A stretch of 43,113 bases of DNA from Candidatus Rokubacteria bacterium 13_1_40CM_68_15 (lineage in GTDB: Bacteria; Methylomirabilota; Methylomirabilia; Rokubacteriales; CSP1-6). Below the pieces are notes generated by a model. It was not told the origin of the DNA. It saw only the letters and a list, made by a program, of their open reading frames with translations, and searched no databases. The DNA lies in the NCBI GenBank assembly GCA_001917585.1, contig MNEG01000060.1:1-43113 (forward strand), in the 5' to 3' direction. The position numbers and the translations under genes were made by a program. Position 1 is the first letter of the stretch. Each line of letters opens with the position of its first letter. Below are positions 22,685-33,245 of this stretch, piece after piece.

Positions 22685-24415
22685 ATGAGGCGGCTCAGGA
22701 TCGCGCTGGCGCAGATCAACCCGACCGTCGGGGACTTGGAGGGCAACGTCCGCCAGATCGTCGACGGCATCGACCGGGCGTGCGCGCTCGGCGCGGGCCT
22801 GGTGGCCTTTCCCGAGCTGGCCGTGCCCGGGTATCCACCCGAGGATCTCGTCTTCAAGTCCGCCTTCATCGAAGCGAACCTCAGGGCGCTCGAGGCGGTG
22901 ACCCGGGCCGCGCGTGGGCTCACGGCGGTGGTCGGCTTCATCGACAAGCGCGACGACGTGTTCAACGCGGCCGCCGTCCTCCACGATGGCGCGCTGGCTG
23001 GCGTCTACCACAAGCAGTACCTCCCGAACTACGGCGTGTTCGACGAGAACCGCTACTTCCAGGCCGGGACGGAGACGCCGGTGTTCACCCTCGGCGACAC
23101 GACGTTCGCCGTCAACATCTGCGAGGACATCTGGTATCCGACCGGGCCGACGACGGTGCAGGCGCTGGCCGGTGCCGAGCTCATCGTGACCATCAACGCG
23201 TCGCCCTACCACGCCGGCAAGGCGCGCTTCCGCGAGCAGATGGTCGCGACGCGCGCGGCCGACGACCTCGTCTACCTGGCCTTCGTCAACACGGTGGGCG
23301 GCCAGGACGAGCTGGTGTTCGACGGGGCCAGCCTGATCGTCGACCAGCGCGGCGAGGTCGTGGCGCGGGGCCGGCAATTCCGCGAGGACTTCGTCACCGC
23401 CGATCTGGACCTCGACGCCGTCTTCAGCGCGCGCCTGCGCGATTCGCGGCGGCGCAAGGAGAAGCTGGGCACGGGCGGTGCGGTACGCCGCGTGGTCCTG
23501 CCGGCGCTGGCGCCACCGCCGGCCGCGCCGCCGCTCGAGCCGCGCGCCGTGGAGCCCGTGCTCGGGCACGTCGCGGAGGTGTTCGAGGCGCTCGTGCTCG
23601 GGACACGCGATTACGTCACCAAGAACGGCTTCAAGCACGTGGTCATCGGGCTCTCGGGTGGCATCGACTCTGCGCTGGTGGCCGCCATCGCGGTGGAGGC
23701 GCTCGGCCACGAGAACGTCACTGGCGTCACCATGCCGTCGCCGTATTCGTCGGCGGGAACGCGGGCGGACGCCCGCCGGCTCGCCAAGAACCTCGGGATC
23801 GAGTTCATGGCGCTGCCGATCACGCCGATCGTCGCCGCCTTCAAGCGTGGGCTGGCCAAGCCATTCAAGGGGCTCGCCGAGGACGTGGCCGAGGAGAACA
23901 TCCAGGCCCGCATCCGCGGCACGCTCTTGATGGCGCTTTCCAACAAGTTCGGCTGGCTCGTGCTCACCACCGGCAACAAGAGCGAGATCGGCGTGGGCTA
24001 CTCGACGTTGTATGGCGACATGGCAGGCGGGTTCGCCGTCATCAAGGACGTGCCCAAGACGCTGGTGTACGAGGTGGCCCGCCACGTCAACGAGCGCAGC
24101 GGCCGCGCGGTCATCCCCGAGAGCGTCTTCACGCGGCCCCCGTCGGCCGAGCTACGACCCGACCAGACCGACCAGGACACGCTGCCGCCCTATCCCGTGC
24201 TCGATGCCATTCTCGAGGCTTACGTCGAGCAGGACAAGAGCGTGGCCGACATCGTCGCCCAGGGCTTCGACCCGGACACCGTGCGCCGTGTGGTCCGCAT
24301 GGTCGACGCCAACGAGTACAAGCGCCGGCAGGGCCCGATCGGTGTGAAGATCACGCCGCGCGCGTTCGGACGCGACTGGCGCCTGCCCATCGTGAACCGC
24401 TTCCGCCAGTCCTGA
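22685..24415 (+). CDS. nadE: Glutamine-dependent NAD+ synthetase
   Basis: A 576-residue two-domain enzyme that amidates nicotinic acid adenine dinucleotide to NAD+, the last step of NAD synthesis. The N-terminal nitrilase-type glutaminase domain (1 to about 260) has the catalytic triad Glu44 (FPELAV), Lys110 (YHKQYLPNYGVFDE) and Cys146 (NICEDIW). The C-terminal synthetase domain has the ATP pyrophosphatase P-loop SGGIDS near 322-327, TTGNKSE and the PPSAELRPDQTDQD loop. AGGAG lies nine bases before ATG 22685. All catalytic residues are in place, so ammonia can come from glutamine. Confidence 0.97.
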   Translation: MRRLRIALAQINPTVGDLEGNVRQIVDGIDRACALGAGLVAFPELAVPGYPPEDLVFKSAFIEANLRALEAVTRAARGLTAVVGFIDKRDDVFNAAAVLHDGALAGVYHKQYLPNYGVFDENRYFQAGTETPVFTLGDTTFAVNICEDIWYPTGPTTVQALAGAELIVTINASPYHAGKARFREQMVATRAADDLVYLAFVNTVGGQDELVFDGASLIVDQRGEVVARGRQFREDFVTADLDLDAVFSARLRDSRRRKEKLGTGGAVRRVVLPALAPPPAAPPLEPRAVEPVLGHVAEVFEALVLGTRDYVTKNGFKHVVIGLSGGIDSALVAAIAVEALGHENVTGVTMPSPYSSAGTRADARRLAKNLGIEFMALPITPIVAAFKRGLAKPFKGLAEDVAEENIQARIRGTLLMALSNKFGWLVLTTGNKSEIGVGYSTLYGDMAGGFAVIKDVPKTLVYEVARHVNERSGRAVIPESVFTRPPSAELRPDQTDQDTLPPYPVLDAILEAYVEQDKSVADIVAQGFDPDTVRRVVRMVDANEYKRRQGPIGVKITPRAFGRDWRLPIVNRFRQS

Positions 24416-24435
24416 TCAATTCCGCGGACGAAGTG

Positions 24436-24634
24436 TCAGGCGACTGGCCACTCTTTGAGTAGCGCCCGGGCTTTTTTGAGGTCGCTCGTGTCCTGGCCTT
24501 GGGGAAAACCAATTGTAGACGTCGGCGACGACGTCTCGCGCGTCCGCGCGCCTGCCCTGGTGGTACCACAGCTGTCCCAGGCGCATCGCTGCACGCAGCT
24601 CGAGTGATCGGACTTGCTGTCGTCGGGCGATCTC
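24436..24634 (-). pseudogene. Decayed C-terminus of a TPR/AAA-cyclase-type protein
   Basis: The reverse strand reads EIARRQQVRSLELRAAM, LGQLWYHQGRRADARDVV, then VYNWF, which matches from memory the last TPR of large ATPase/guanylate-cyclase proteins. At the T4C4 run (24503-24510) a one-base shift leads into QGQDTSDLKKARALLKEW and a stop at 24436, the expected ending of that family. Only the last about 65 residues remain; the rest is gone, replaced by the two-component genes. It is therefore a relic with truncation and frameshift. Confidence 0.65.
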
Positions 24635-24640
24635 AGGAAT

Positions 24641-24658
24641 CCTGACGTTTTTGTCAGG
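24641..24658. promoter_or_regulatory. CCTGAC-N6-GTCAGG palindrome, copy 1
   Basis: CCTGAC (24641-24646) and GTCAGG (24653-24658) overlap the stop codon of the histidine kinase. The same arms recur at 26616-26633 on the other side of the two-component genes. It could be an operator for the response regulator or a hairpin at the operon end. Confidence 0.4.
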
Positions 24659-25897
24659 AAGAACTCGGCAGCACGATGCGGAACAGGCTGCCGTGGCCCT
24701 CGCCGCTCTCGACTTCGATGTGACCGCCATTGGCTTCTATGGCCCAGCGGGCGATGGCCAGGCCGAGCCCGGTGCCGCCGGTCTCTCGCGAGCGGGCGTC
24801 GTCCACGCGATAGAAGCGCTCGAAGATCCGCTCGCGATGCGCGGCGGCAATGCCAGGTCCCGTGTCGCGCACTTCGATCGAGCCGTCGCCCGATGCGGAG
24901 GACGTGACGACGACGCGGATCTCGCCCTTGTTCGGCGTGTACTTGATCGCGTTGTACAGCAAGTTGGTGACGCCCTGTCGGAGGACGCTGGCGTCACACT
25001 CCGCCATCACAGGTGTGGCGCCGTCGACCGTGAGCTGCTGATCCTTGTCGTCGGCGAGCACCCGGAGGTTGTCAGTCACGCCCGCGACCACCTCGCGCAG
25101 GTCCACGATCGTCGGCGTCAACGGAATTCGACCGGCGTCGGCCCGCGTGAGGAGCAACAGATTTTCCACGAGCCGCGTGAGCCGATCGACCTCCTCGAGC
25201 ATGCTGCCAATCACCTCGCGATACCCCTGCGCCGTGAGCGAGCGCTGAAAGGCCACCTCGCCGACGCTGCGCATTCCGGTCAGCGGCGATCGTAGCTCGT
25301 GCGAGGCGGCGTTTCGTTGAAGACGCCAGCGAGCCGCCCGAATTCGTCGCGAGTGTTTTCCACCGGCAATCGAGCGCTCAGCGATTCTGCCGTGATCCGG
25401 CGTGCGGTTGCCGCCATTGCGTCGACGGGCGCCAGCACCCGTCCGGCGAGGAAATATCCGCCGGCGATGGCCAGGCCAATGGCGCAGGGAATCCCCGTCC
25501 CCAGGATGGCGGTGAGGGTCCATAGCGTCTGACGCAGGGCGGTCTCGTCGCGCGCCACGGTGATGCGGTGGATCGCCCCGGCAGCCGTCCTGATGCGATA
25601 CGGTGTTGTGCCGGTCGGCGGCCAGCCGGCAGTGCGATAGATCACGGTCTGACCTTCGGTCACCTCGAAGAGCGTGGTGGGTATGCGATGCGCGAGCTCG
25701 CCCAGGTCTCCGGTCTCTTCCCGATACACCTTCTCGATCGTCGCGAGGTCCTGGGTGATCTGCTCCTCAAGCATACGATCGAAACGCGCCCTCACCACGA
25801 CGAGGGTGCCGGCCGAGAAGAGACTGATGACGAGGGTGAGCACGCCGGCGTGCCAGAGCGTGAGGCGCGCCCGCACGCTTGGAGCCCAAAGTCTCAT
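24654..25897 (-). pseudogene. Frameshifted heavy-metal-type sensor histidine kinase
   Basis: The first part (25897 to about 25310) encodes a membrane helix, periplasmic region, second membrane helix and a HAMP domain ending DEFGRLAGVFNET. The second part, in another frame, begins at ASHELRSPLTGM (H-box) and continues with the N-box NLLYNAIKYTP, DTGPGIA and GGTGLGLAIA. The normal linker of about 20-25 residues between HAMP and H-box is missing at the junction near 25309-25318, so a deletion of non-triplet size is likely. As written the kinase is split: frame one stops at 25280. The start overlaps the regulator stop by ATGA. Overall layout resembles CusS-like metal sensors. Confidence 0.75.
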
Positions 25898-26577
25898 CCG
25901 TGCGCGCCACGCAGGACGAATCCGACGCCGCGGACGGTCTGCAGGAGCTTCGTCGCGAACGGGTCGTCGATCTTCCGACGCAGCCGTGCGATCGTCACGT
26001 CGATGACATTGTCGAGCGGGGTCGCACGCGCCGCAATGCGCCAGACGTCCCGTGTCAGCATCTCCCGTGAGACGATGCGGCCGACGTGCCGCAATAGGTA
26101 CTCGAGGACTTCGAACTCCTTCACCGTCAGCTCGAGTGTCTGTCCCGCCCGGCCCACCTTGCGCGTCACGAGATCCATCTCGAGGTCGTCCTGGCGGAGC
26201 TTCAGGACCTGGTCCGGCCGACCGCGGCGCAAGAGCGCCCGGATCCGCGCGAGGAGCTCCGGCAGAGCGAACGGCTTCACGAGATAGTCATCGGCTCCGC
26301 TGTCGAGCCCCCGCACGCGATCGTCGACCGTGTCCTTCGCGGTGAGGATCAGGACCGGGGTCTGCAACCCGCGCTTGCGCAGTGTCGTCAGGACCTCGAT
26401 ACCGTCGCGATGCGGGAGCATGAGATCGAGCACGACACAATCGAAGGTCTCGTGGTTCACGAGGAAGAACCCTTCCTCACCCGAGGACGCGACGCGGACG
26501 TCGTAGTGCTCCGCCTCGAGTCCTTCACGCAAAGCCCTCGCGACCTTCTTTTCGTCCTCGACGACCAGGACGCGCAT
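25894..26577 (-). CDS. OmpR-family response regulator (CusR/CopR-like)
   Basis: A 227-residue response regulator. The receiver has VVEDE, phospho-acceptor Asp51 (VVLDLMLP) and Lys101 (DDYLVKPF); the winged-helix output domain (about 128-225) contains KEFEVLEYLLRH and ends RTVRGVGFVL-type (here LLQTVRGVGFVLRG). It precedes the sensor kinase with an ATGA overlap, as in metal-responsive CusRS/CopRS pairs. ATG 26577 is used; an upstream GTG at 26616 falls inside a palindrome that is more likely its own operator. It probably controls itself and the divergent envelope genes. Confidence 0.88.
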   Translation of the reverse strand: MRVLVVEDEKKVARALREGLEAEHYDVRVASSGEEGFFLVNHETFDCVVLDLMLPHRDGIEVLTTLRKRGLQTPVLILTAKDTVDDRVRGLDSGADDYLVKPFALPELLARIRALLRRGRPDQVLKLRQDDLEMDLVTRKVGRAGQTLELTVKEFEVLEYLLRHVGRIVSREMLTRDVWRIAARATPLDNVIDVTIARLRRKIDDPFATKLLQTVRGVGFVLRGAHG

Positions 26578-26615
26578 CGTACGCCGCACTATATCGGCTC
26601 GTCGATGACTTCGCA

Positions 26616-26633
26616 CCTGACATGGATGTCAGG
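26616..26633. promoter_or_regulatory. CCTGAC-N6-GTCAGG palindrome, copy 2
   Basis: CCTGAC (26616-26621) and GTCAGG (26628-26633) lie 39 bases before the response-regulator start, in the region shared with the divergent exported-protein gene. Followed on the plus strand by AAG as in copy 1. A binding site for the adjacent regulator is the simplest reading. Confidence 0.5.
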
Positions 26634-26771
26634 AAGTCTTCAGTACCACGTGGCTGGGGGCGCGGTGATGATCACGACGACACCACCGACGTCAGACAAG
26701 GAGGCCCGGCGACGACTGGAAGGTCGTCACGGCGCGCCTCGACTGAACGCGGCAGATGAGGAGGAAGGCCC

Positions 26772-27377
26772 ATGAAGGTTGTGCTCGCGGCAGCGTTGCT
26801 CGTTGGTGCAACGACGTTCGCCATGGCGGTGGGCGAGAAGATCACGGTGAAATACGACCTCGGAGCGGAGAATCACAAGTGGAAGTTCGTGGCCGGCCAG
26901 TGGGTGCGTCGAGCGTCGGGCGGCCGCCAGGTCCTGGTGCAGACGGTCGAGACGCAACCATGGGCGGTCGCCGTGCTCGAGGACCAGAAATTTGCAGACG
27001 TCGACGTCTCCGTCAGCTTCCGGCCGGTCTCGGGCAAAGAGGATGCGAGCGGCGGCATCATCTTCCGAGCGAGGGACGGCCGGAACTACTTCCTCGTCCG
27101 CGCCAACGCGCTCGAGAACAACTTCCGCCTCTACACGATCGTGAACGGGAAGCGCAGTACAATCGCCTCGGCGAGAGTGGAGGAGCCCAAGCTCGGGTCG
27201 TGGCACACGATTCGCGTGGTCGCCACGGGACCCAGGGTCCAAGCGTACCTGGACAACACGCCCCTCCTCGACCATCAAGACAAGACGTTCACGGAAGGCT
27301 GGGTTGGATTATGGACCAAGGCCGATTCCGTCACCGAGTTCGCCGATCTCGAGATCAGCGGCACGCCAGCCCAATGA
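26772..27377 (+). CDS. Exported DUF1080/concanavalin-like protein
   Basis: A 201-residue protein with a short signal peptide (VLAAALLVGATTFAMA) and a beta-rich body resembling the DUF1080 (3-keto-disaccharide hydrolase-like) jelly-roll: FADVDVSVSFRPVSG, GGIIFRARDGRNYFLVRAN, GSWHTIRVVATG, and WVGLWTKADSVTEFADLEI. It should be periplasmic or surface-exposed and may bind or cleave a sugar; catalytic residues are not identified. GAGGAAGG precedes ATG 26772. It opens a three-gene cassette divergent from a two-component system, its end overlapping an ATGA, and is likely controlled by that system. Confidence 0.75.
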   Translation: MKVVLAAALLVGATTFAMAVGEKITVKYDLGAENHKWKFVAGQWVRRASGGRQVLVQTVETQPWAVAVLEDQKFADVDVSVSFRPVSGKEDASGGIIFRARDGRNYFLVRANALENNFRLYTIVNGKRSTIASARVEEPKLGSWHTIRVVATGPRVQAYLDNTPLLDHQDKTFTEGWVGLWTKADSVTEFADLEISGTPAQ

Positions 27378-27397
27378 TCGGGCAAAAGGAACTCGAC

Positions 27398-28456
27398 ATG
27401 TCGCATCGATCTGGACTTCGCCAGGCGTGGTGGTGTGTCTTAGCCGTGGCCGTCATTGTCGCGGCCGGGGCGGGTGTGTGGTTGGGCATCGATCGGGGCG
27501 CGGCCCAGGTGGCGGCAGACCGGCCGTCGCTGCGACAGGTCGCCGCGTTCGAGCTGCCGGGGCCGCCGGGCAAGCGCTTCGACTATCTGACGATCGACGA
27601 AGACGACTCCTACCTGCTGTCGGCTCATCTCGGCGCGGGACTCCTCCACGTGATCGACCTTCGGACCAACACCGTGGTCAAAACGGTGCGAGACGTGCCG
27701 GGCGTCGAAGGCGTCGCCTACATCGCGGACGGCAAGAAGGTGTACACGGCGAACTTGGGGGACAACACGATCGGCGTCATCGACCTCGCTCGCATGGCGG
27801 TCACCAAAAAACTTCCGACCGAAACGAAACCTGACGGAATCGCCTATGCCGCTCCGTTCCGGAAAGCGTACGTGTCGAACGAGCGAGCGAAGGCCGAGAG
27901 TGTCATCGACGTCACCACGGATACGATCGTGAAGGTGCTGCGCTTCGACAGTGAGACCGGTGTCCCGCAATACGACCCCGTGGCGCGCAAAATATACGTC
28001 AACCTTCAAGACCAGAACACCTTGGCGGTGATCGATCCCGCCACGGACACGGTGGTCGCGCGATATCGCGTCGATGGATGCCAGCAGAACCACGGGATGG
28101 CGATCGACGCCGAGCACCATCGCGCCTTCCTCTCCTGCGAGGGCAACGATACGCTGACGGTCCTCGACCTCGACACGCACCGTGCGATCGCACACCTGCC
28201 GATGGCGAAGGGCGCGGACGTCGTCATGTTCGATCCTGGTCTCGGGCGGATCTACGTTGCATGCGGGAGCGGCGCGATCTCCGTGTTCCAGATGGACGAT
28301 CCGGCGCATTTCCGAAAGCTTCAGGATTTCCCGGTGGAGCCGAAAATCCACAGTCTCGTCGTCGACCCGCGGACTCACCGAGTCTACGCGCCCGCCGAAC
28401 AGGCAAACGGTCGGCCGGCGTCGAAGATGTTCGTCTTCGAGGCCGTGACCAATTAG
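27398..28456 (+). CDS. YncE-like beta-propeller protein, membrane-anchored or exported
   Basis: A 352-residue protein with an N-terminal hydrophobic helix (CVLAVAVIVAAGAGVWLGI) and then seven-bladed-propeller repeats with the phrase 'VIDLxTxxVVKTV', 'KVYTANLGDNTIGVIDL', 'IYVNLQDQNTLAVIDPATDTVV' (each separate), typical of YncE/surface-layer propellers. Such proteins bind DNA, peptides or act as scaffolds; a specific ligand is not evident. AAAAGGA seven bases before ATG 27398 decides the start over the ATG at 27374 that overlaps the previous stop. It lies between the DUF1080-like and barrel genes. Confidence 0.85.
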   Translation: MSHRSGLRQAWWCVLAVAVIVAAGAGVWLGIDRGAAQVAADRPSLRQVAAFELPGPPGKRFDYLTIDEDDSYLLSAHLGAGLLHVIDLRTNTVVKTVRDVPGVEGVAYIADGKKVYTANLGDNTIGVIDLARMAVTKKLPTETKPDGIAYAAPFRKAYVSNERAKAESVIDVTTDTIVKVLRFDSETGVPQYDPVARKIYVNLQDQNTLAVIDPATDTVVARYRVDGCQQNHGMAIDAEHHRAFLSCEGNDTLTVLDLDTHRAIAHLPMAKGADVVMFDPGLGRIYVACGSGAISVFQMDDPAHFRKLQDFPVEPKIHSLVVDPRTHRVYAPAEQANGRPASKMFVFEAVTN

Positions 28457-29180
28457 GGTACTTGCCGCGGCTCTGGCAGTTCTCCTCGTCCCGGCCTCGG
28501 TCTGGGCCTACCGTCCCTTTATTTCCACGGACGCGGCAGTTGCCGATCCCAAACAGGTCGAGGTTGAGCTCGGCTATTTCAGCCTCGACCGGAACCGGGA
28601 AACCACCATCACGACGCCCAGCCTGGTCGTCAACTACGGCGTTGCGAAAAACTGGGAAGTGGTCGGCGAGTTCCGGGTCGAGGCAAGCCCGAGCCTCGCG
28701 ATGACAGATCCCGGGCTGTTCCTGAAAGGCGTCCTCAAGGACGGCGTCCTGCAAGACAAACCGGGCGTGAGCATTGCGATCGAAGCCGGGCCGCTCTTGC
28801 CCTCGACGCTTCCCCACGAGAACGGCGTCGGATTCGAAGCGGTCGCCATCGTCAGCGGGAAAGTGGCGCCGGTGACGGTGCACGTCAACGGGGGCGGCGG
28901 GCTCGACCGGGACGATCGGCATGCGTTCGGCATCTGGGGTGTCATTGGCGAACTACCCGTCCATTCGAAGTTCCGCTTCGTCGGGGAAGTCAACGGCGAG
29001 AGCATCCAGGGCGAGCGGCCGAACAACTCCGCGCTGCTCGGTATCATCTGGCAGCCGACTTCCAAGAAGGTATTTCTCGACGCTGGAGTTCGCCACGGCA
29101 TCGGCCGCGCTGCGCCGGACTGGCAATTCACGATTGGTCTGACGTTCGACTTTTCTCTTCCCATGCCCTCGCGACCGTAG
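28452..29180 (+). CDS. Outer-membrane beta-barrel protein with probable ATT start
   Basis: A 242-residue protein. Reading from ATT at 28452, which overlaps the previous TAG stop, gives a full signal peptide (RVLAAALAVLLVPASVWA-YRP) and then alternating beta strands such as QVEVELGYFSL, TPSLVVNYGVAKNWEVVGEF and a final DWQFTIGLTFDF, typical of small outer-membrane barrels of the MetA-pathway/transporter type. No ATG, GTG or TTG exists in frame before 28659, which would lose the signal peptide and the first strands. GAGG lies nine bases before ATT. Either a rare ATT initiation or a point change from ATG is indicated. Confidence 0.7.
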   Translation: MRVLAAALAVLLVPASVWAYRPFISTDAAVADPKQVEVELGYFSLDRNRETTITTPSLVVNYGVAKNWEVVGEFRVEASPSLAMTDPGLFLKGVLKDGVLQDKPGVSIAIEAGPLLPSTLPHENGVGFEAVAIVSGKVAPVTVHVNGGGGLDRDDRHAFGIWGVIGELPVHSKFRFVGEVNGESIQGERPNNSALLGIIWQPTSKKVFLDAGVRHGIGRAAPDWQFTIGLTFDFSLPMPSRP

Positions 29181-29303
29181 CGACCAGTGACAAGGCGCAA
29201 TACGCCCGAAACAACGTGCTGGCGAGACCGGTGGAACGTGGTCGTGACTCAACACGGTTCGAATGCCGTCTGGAGCGGGCCGCCGAGGCCCCTTCCGGGG
29301 CGT

Positions 29304-31048
<1,745 letters not shown>

Positions 31049-31052
<4 letters not shown>

Positions 31053-32149
31053 GAGCGCTCGCGCGCCTTCACCAGCGTCTGGTACAGCCCTTCCGTCGCG
31101 TCGAGCTTGGCCCGCGTCGAGAAGCGCGCCTCCACGAGCGTCCGCCCCGCGCGCGCGGTGGCCTGGCGGAGATCGGGCCGCTCGATCATGCGCAGCATCG
31201 CGGCCGCGAGCGCCTCGGGCTTGCGTGGCGGCACGAGGAGTCCGGTCTGCTCGTGGCGCACGAGCTCGGGATTGCCCTCGAGATCGGTGCCGATGGCCGC
31301 GGTCTGGACGGCGAGCGCCTCCCGGAGCGTCCCGGTGAGGCCGAGACCGGCGTAGGAGGCGTCGACGCAGCACTCGCTGCCGGCGAGGATTTCCGGGATG
31401 TCGGTGCGATAGCCCCACACGTGGACCCGGCCCTCGAGTCCGCGCTCGCGCGCGCGCTCGAGCAGGCCCTCGGGGCGGCGGGCGCCGACGATGAGGAGCC
31501 GCGCATAGCCGACCTGGCGCGCGACGATGGCCATCGCGTCGATCGTATCGTCGTTCCCCTTCCAGCTCCGCACGCCGATCTGGGTGAAGAGCACGTGATC
31601 GCGACCGAGCGCCAGCTCGCGGCGGATCGCCGTGCCGTCCACGCCGGGATGGAAGCGGTCGGTGTCGGTGCCCGAGTAGATGACGTGGACCTTCTCTGCC
31701 TTGACGCCAGCGGCGACGAGGCCGCGCTTGATCGACTCGCAGACGGCCACGATGGCCGTGACCCTCCGCGTCGTGTAGCCGAGGCGATTGAAGGGATCGA
31801 GCGGAAACGACACGCCGCGGTTCAGGATCAGGACGGGAATGCGCACGAACAATCCCGCGAGCAGCGCGAGCGTGCGCGCCTTGCCCTTCTGCGCGTGGAC
31901 CACCTGGATACGGTGACGGCGGAGGATCCGGACGAGCTTACGGACCGAGCGCAGGTCGACCTCCGAGGACATCGGCAGGGGGTAGTAGGGAATGTCCGCC
32001 TCGGCCGTCTTCTCGGCCCACGGGGCACTCGGCCGGGTGGCGAGGACCACGTCGTGACCGCGGCCCTTCAGCCCCCACGCGAGATCGCGCAGCTGAATGG
32101 CGGCGCCCGTGAAGTAATCCTCCTTGGGATAGAGCTGGAGGATCCTCAC
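31049..32149 (-). CDS. GT4-family glycosyltransferase
   Basis: A 366-residue GT-B glycosyltransferase of family 4. The N-terminal half begins RILQLYPKEDYFTGAA, with the acceptor-side Gly-rich turn, and the C-terminal half has DTDRFHPGVDG, LLIVGARRPEG, HVWGYRTDIPEILAGS and the donor-binding E-x7-E region (TLREALAVQTAAIGTDLEGNPE). It should transfer a nucleotide-sugar to a lipid or glycan acceptor at the inner membrane face. The start is GTG at 32149. It overlaps the ABC exporter by GTGA and follows the DegT gene by 16 bases. Confidence 0.9.
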
Positions 32150-32165
32150 GCCTGCCGGCCGGCCG

Positions 32166-33245
32166 TCACCGCGCGAAGAACTCGCGCACCGCGGCCGTGA
32201 CCTGGTCGATCTCCGCCGGCGTGTGGTGCGCCGACATCGGAAGCGAGAGGATCTCCTCGACGAGGCGCTCGGTCCGCGCCAGGGTCGCCGGCCGGAGTGC
32301 CTCCACCGCCGGCTGCCGGTGCGTCGGCACCGGATAATGGATGCCCGTCTGGATTCCGCGGTCCTTGAGGAAGGCCGCCAGCTCGTTTCGTCGCGGCGTC
32401 CGGACGACGTAGAGGTGGTAGACGTGCCGTGCGTGCTCGCGCTCGGCCGGCAGCGTGAGCGGCAGGTCGCGCAGGCCCTGGGCGTAGCGCGCGGCCAGCG
32501 AGCGCCGCTGATCGTTCATGGCGTCGAGCCGCCGGAGCAACACCCGCAGCGCGGCAGCCTGAAGCTCGTTGAAGCGCAGGTTGAAGCCGATCTCGGCGTG
32601 CACGTCCTTGTTGAGGCGGCCGTGGTCACGGAGCCGGCGGCAGCGCGCGGCGAGGTTGTCGTCGCTCGTCAGCACGGCGCCGCCATCGCCCATGGCGGGC
32701 AGGTTCTTCGACGGGTAGAACGACAGCGCGGCGGCGACTCCGAAGCTCCCCACGCGACGGCCATCCCACGCGGCGCCCTGGGCCTGCGCGCAATCCTCGA
32801 GCAGCCACAGGCCGCGGGCCGATGCCACGTCCTGGATAGCTGGCACGTCGACGGGCTGCCCATAAAGATGCACCGGCACGATGCCGACCGTGCGCGGCGT
32901 GATGCGGGCGGCGGCGTCCTTCGGGTCCATCGTGAACCAGTCGTCGGCATCGACGAAGACGGGAGTGGCGCCGGCGAAGCAGATGGCCTCGATCGTCGGG
33001 AACGCCGTGTGGGACGGCGTCAGGATCTCGTCACCCGCCCTCACGCCGAGTCCCCGCATGATCATCCACAGCGCGGCCGTCGCCGAGCTGGTGAGGACCG
33101 CGTGCTTGACGCCGGTATGGCGCGCCAGCTCGCTCTCGAGCTCCTTGCACTGCGGCCCCAGGATGTACTGGCGGCCCTCGATGGCCGCGAGAACCGCCTC
33201 CTTGATCTCGTCGTCCACCGGGGGACGGGACAGCGGAATCGTCAC
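32166..33245 (-). CDS. DegT/DnrJ/EryC1/StrS-family aminotransferase
   Basis: A 359-residue PLP-dependent sugar aminotransferase. PLP ligands are seen at Asp151 (LLEDCAQAQGA) and Lys180 (SFYPSKNLPAMGDGG), with TSSATAAL for phosphate binding and the usual C-terminal GIHYPVPTHRQP. The product would be an amino sugar nucleotide for a cell-surface glycan. No oxidoreductase or acetyltransferase of such a pathway is adjacent, so the keto-sugar must come from elsewhere. The GTG start overlaps the stop of the flavin reductase gene (33242-33245). Confidence 0.92.
   Translation of the reverse strand: MTIPLSRPPVDDEIKEAVLAAIEGRQYILGPQCKELESELARHTGVKHAVLTSSATAALWMIMRGLGVRAGDEILTPSHTAFPTIEAICFAGATPVFVDADDWFTMDPKDAAARITPRTVGIVPVHLYGQPVDVPAIQDVASARGLWLLEDCAQAQGAAWDGRRVGSFGVAAALSFYPSKNLPAMGDGGAVLTSDDNLAARCRRLRDHGRLNKDVHAEIGFNLRFNELQAAALRVLLRRLDAMNDQRRSLAARYAQGLRDLPLTLPAEREHARHVYHLYVVRTPRRNELAAFLKDRGIQTGIHYPVPTHRQPAVEALRPATLARTERLVEEILSLPMSAHHTPAEIDQVTAAVREFFAR

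Noticed and set aside
22559..24085. Reverse open frame opposite nadE
   Set aside because: Antisense shadow; nadE has complete catalytic residues on the other strand.
24461..24477. GCCCGGGC followed by six T as a rho-independent terminator for nadE
   Set aside because: The palindrome has no loop, and the T-run is the complement of Lys-Lys codons in the decayed TPR gene, so it is probably coincidental.
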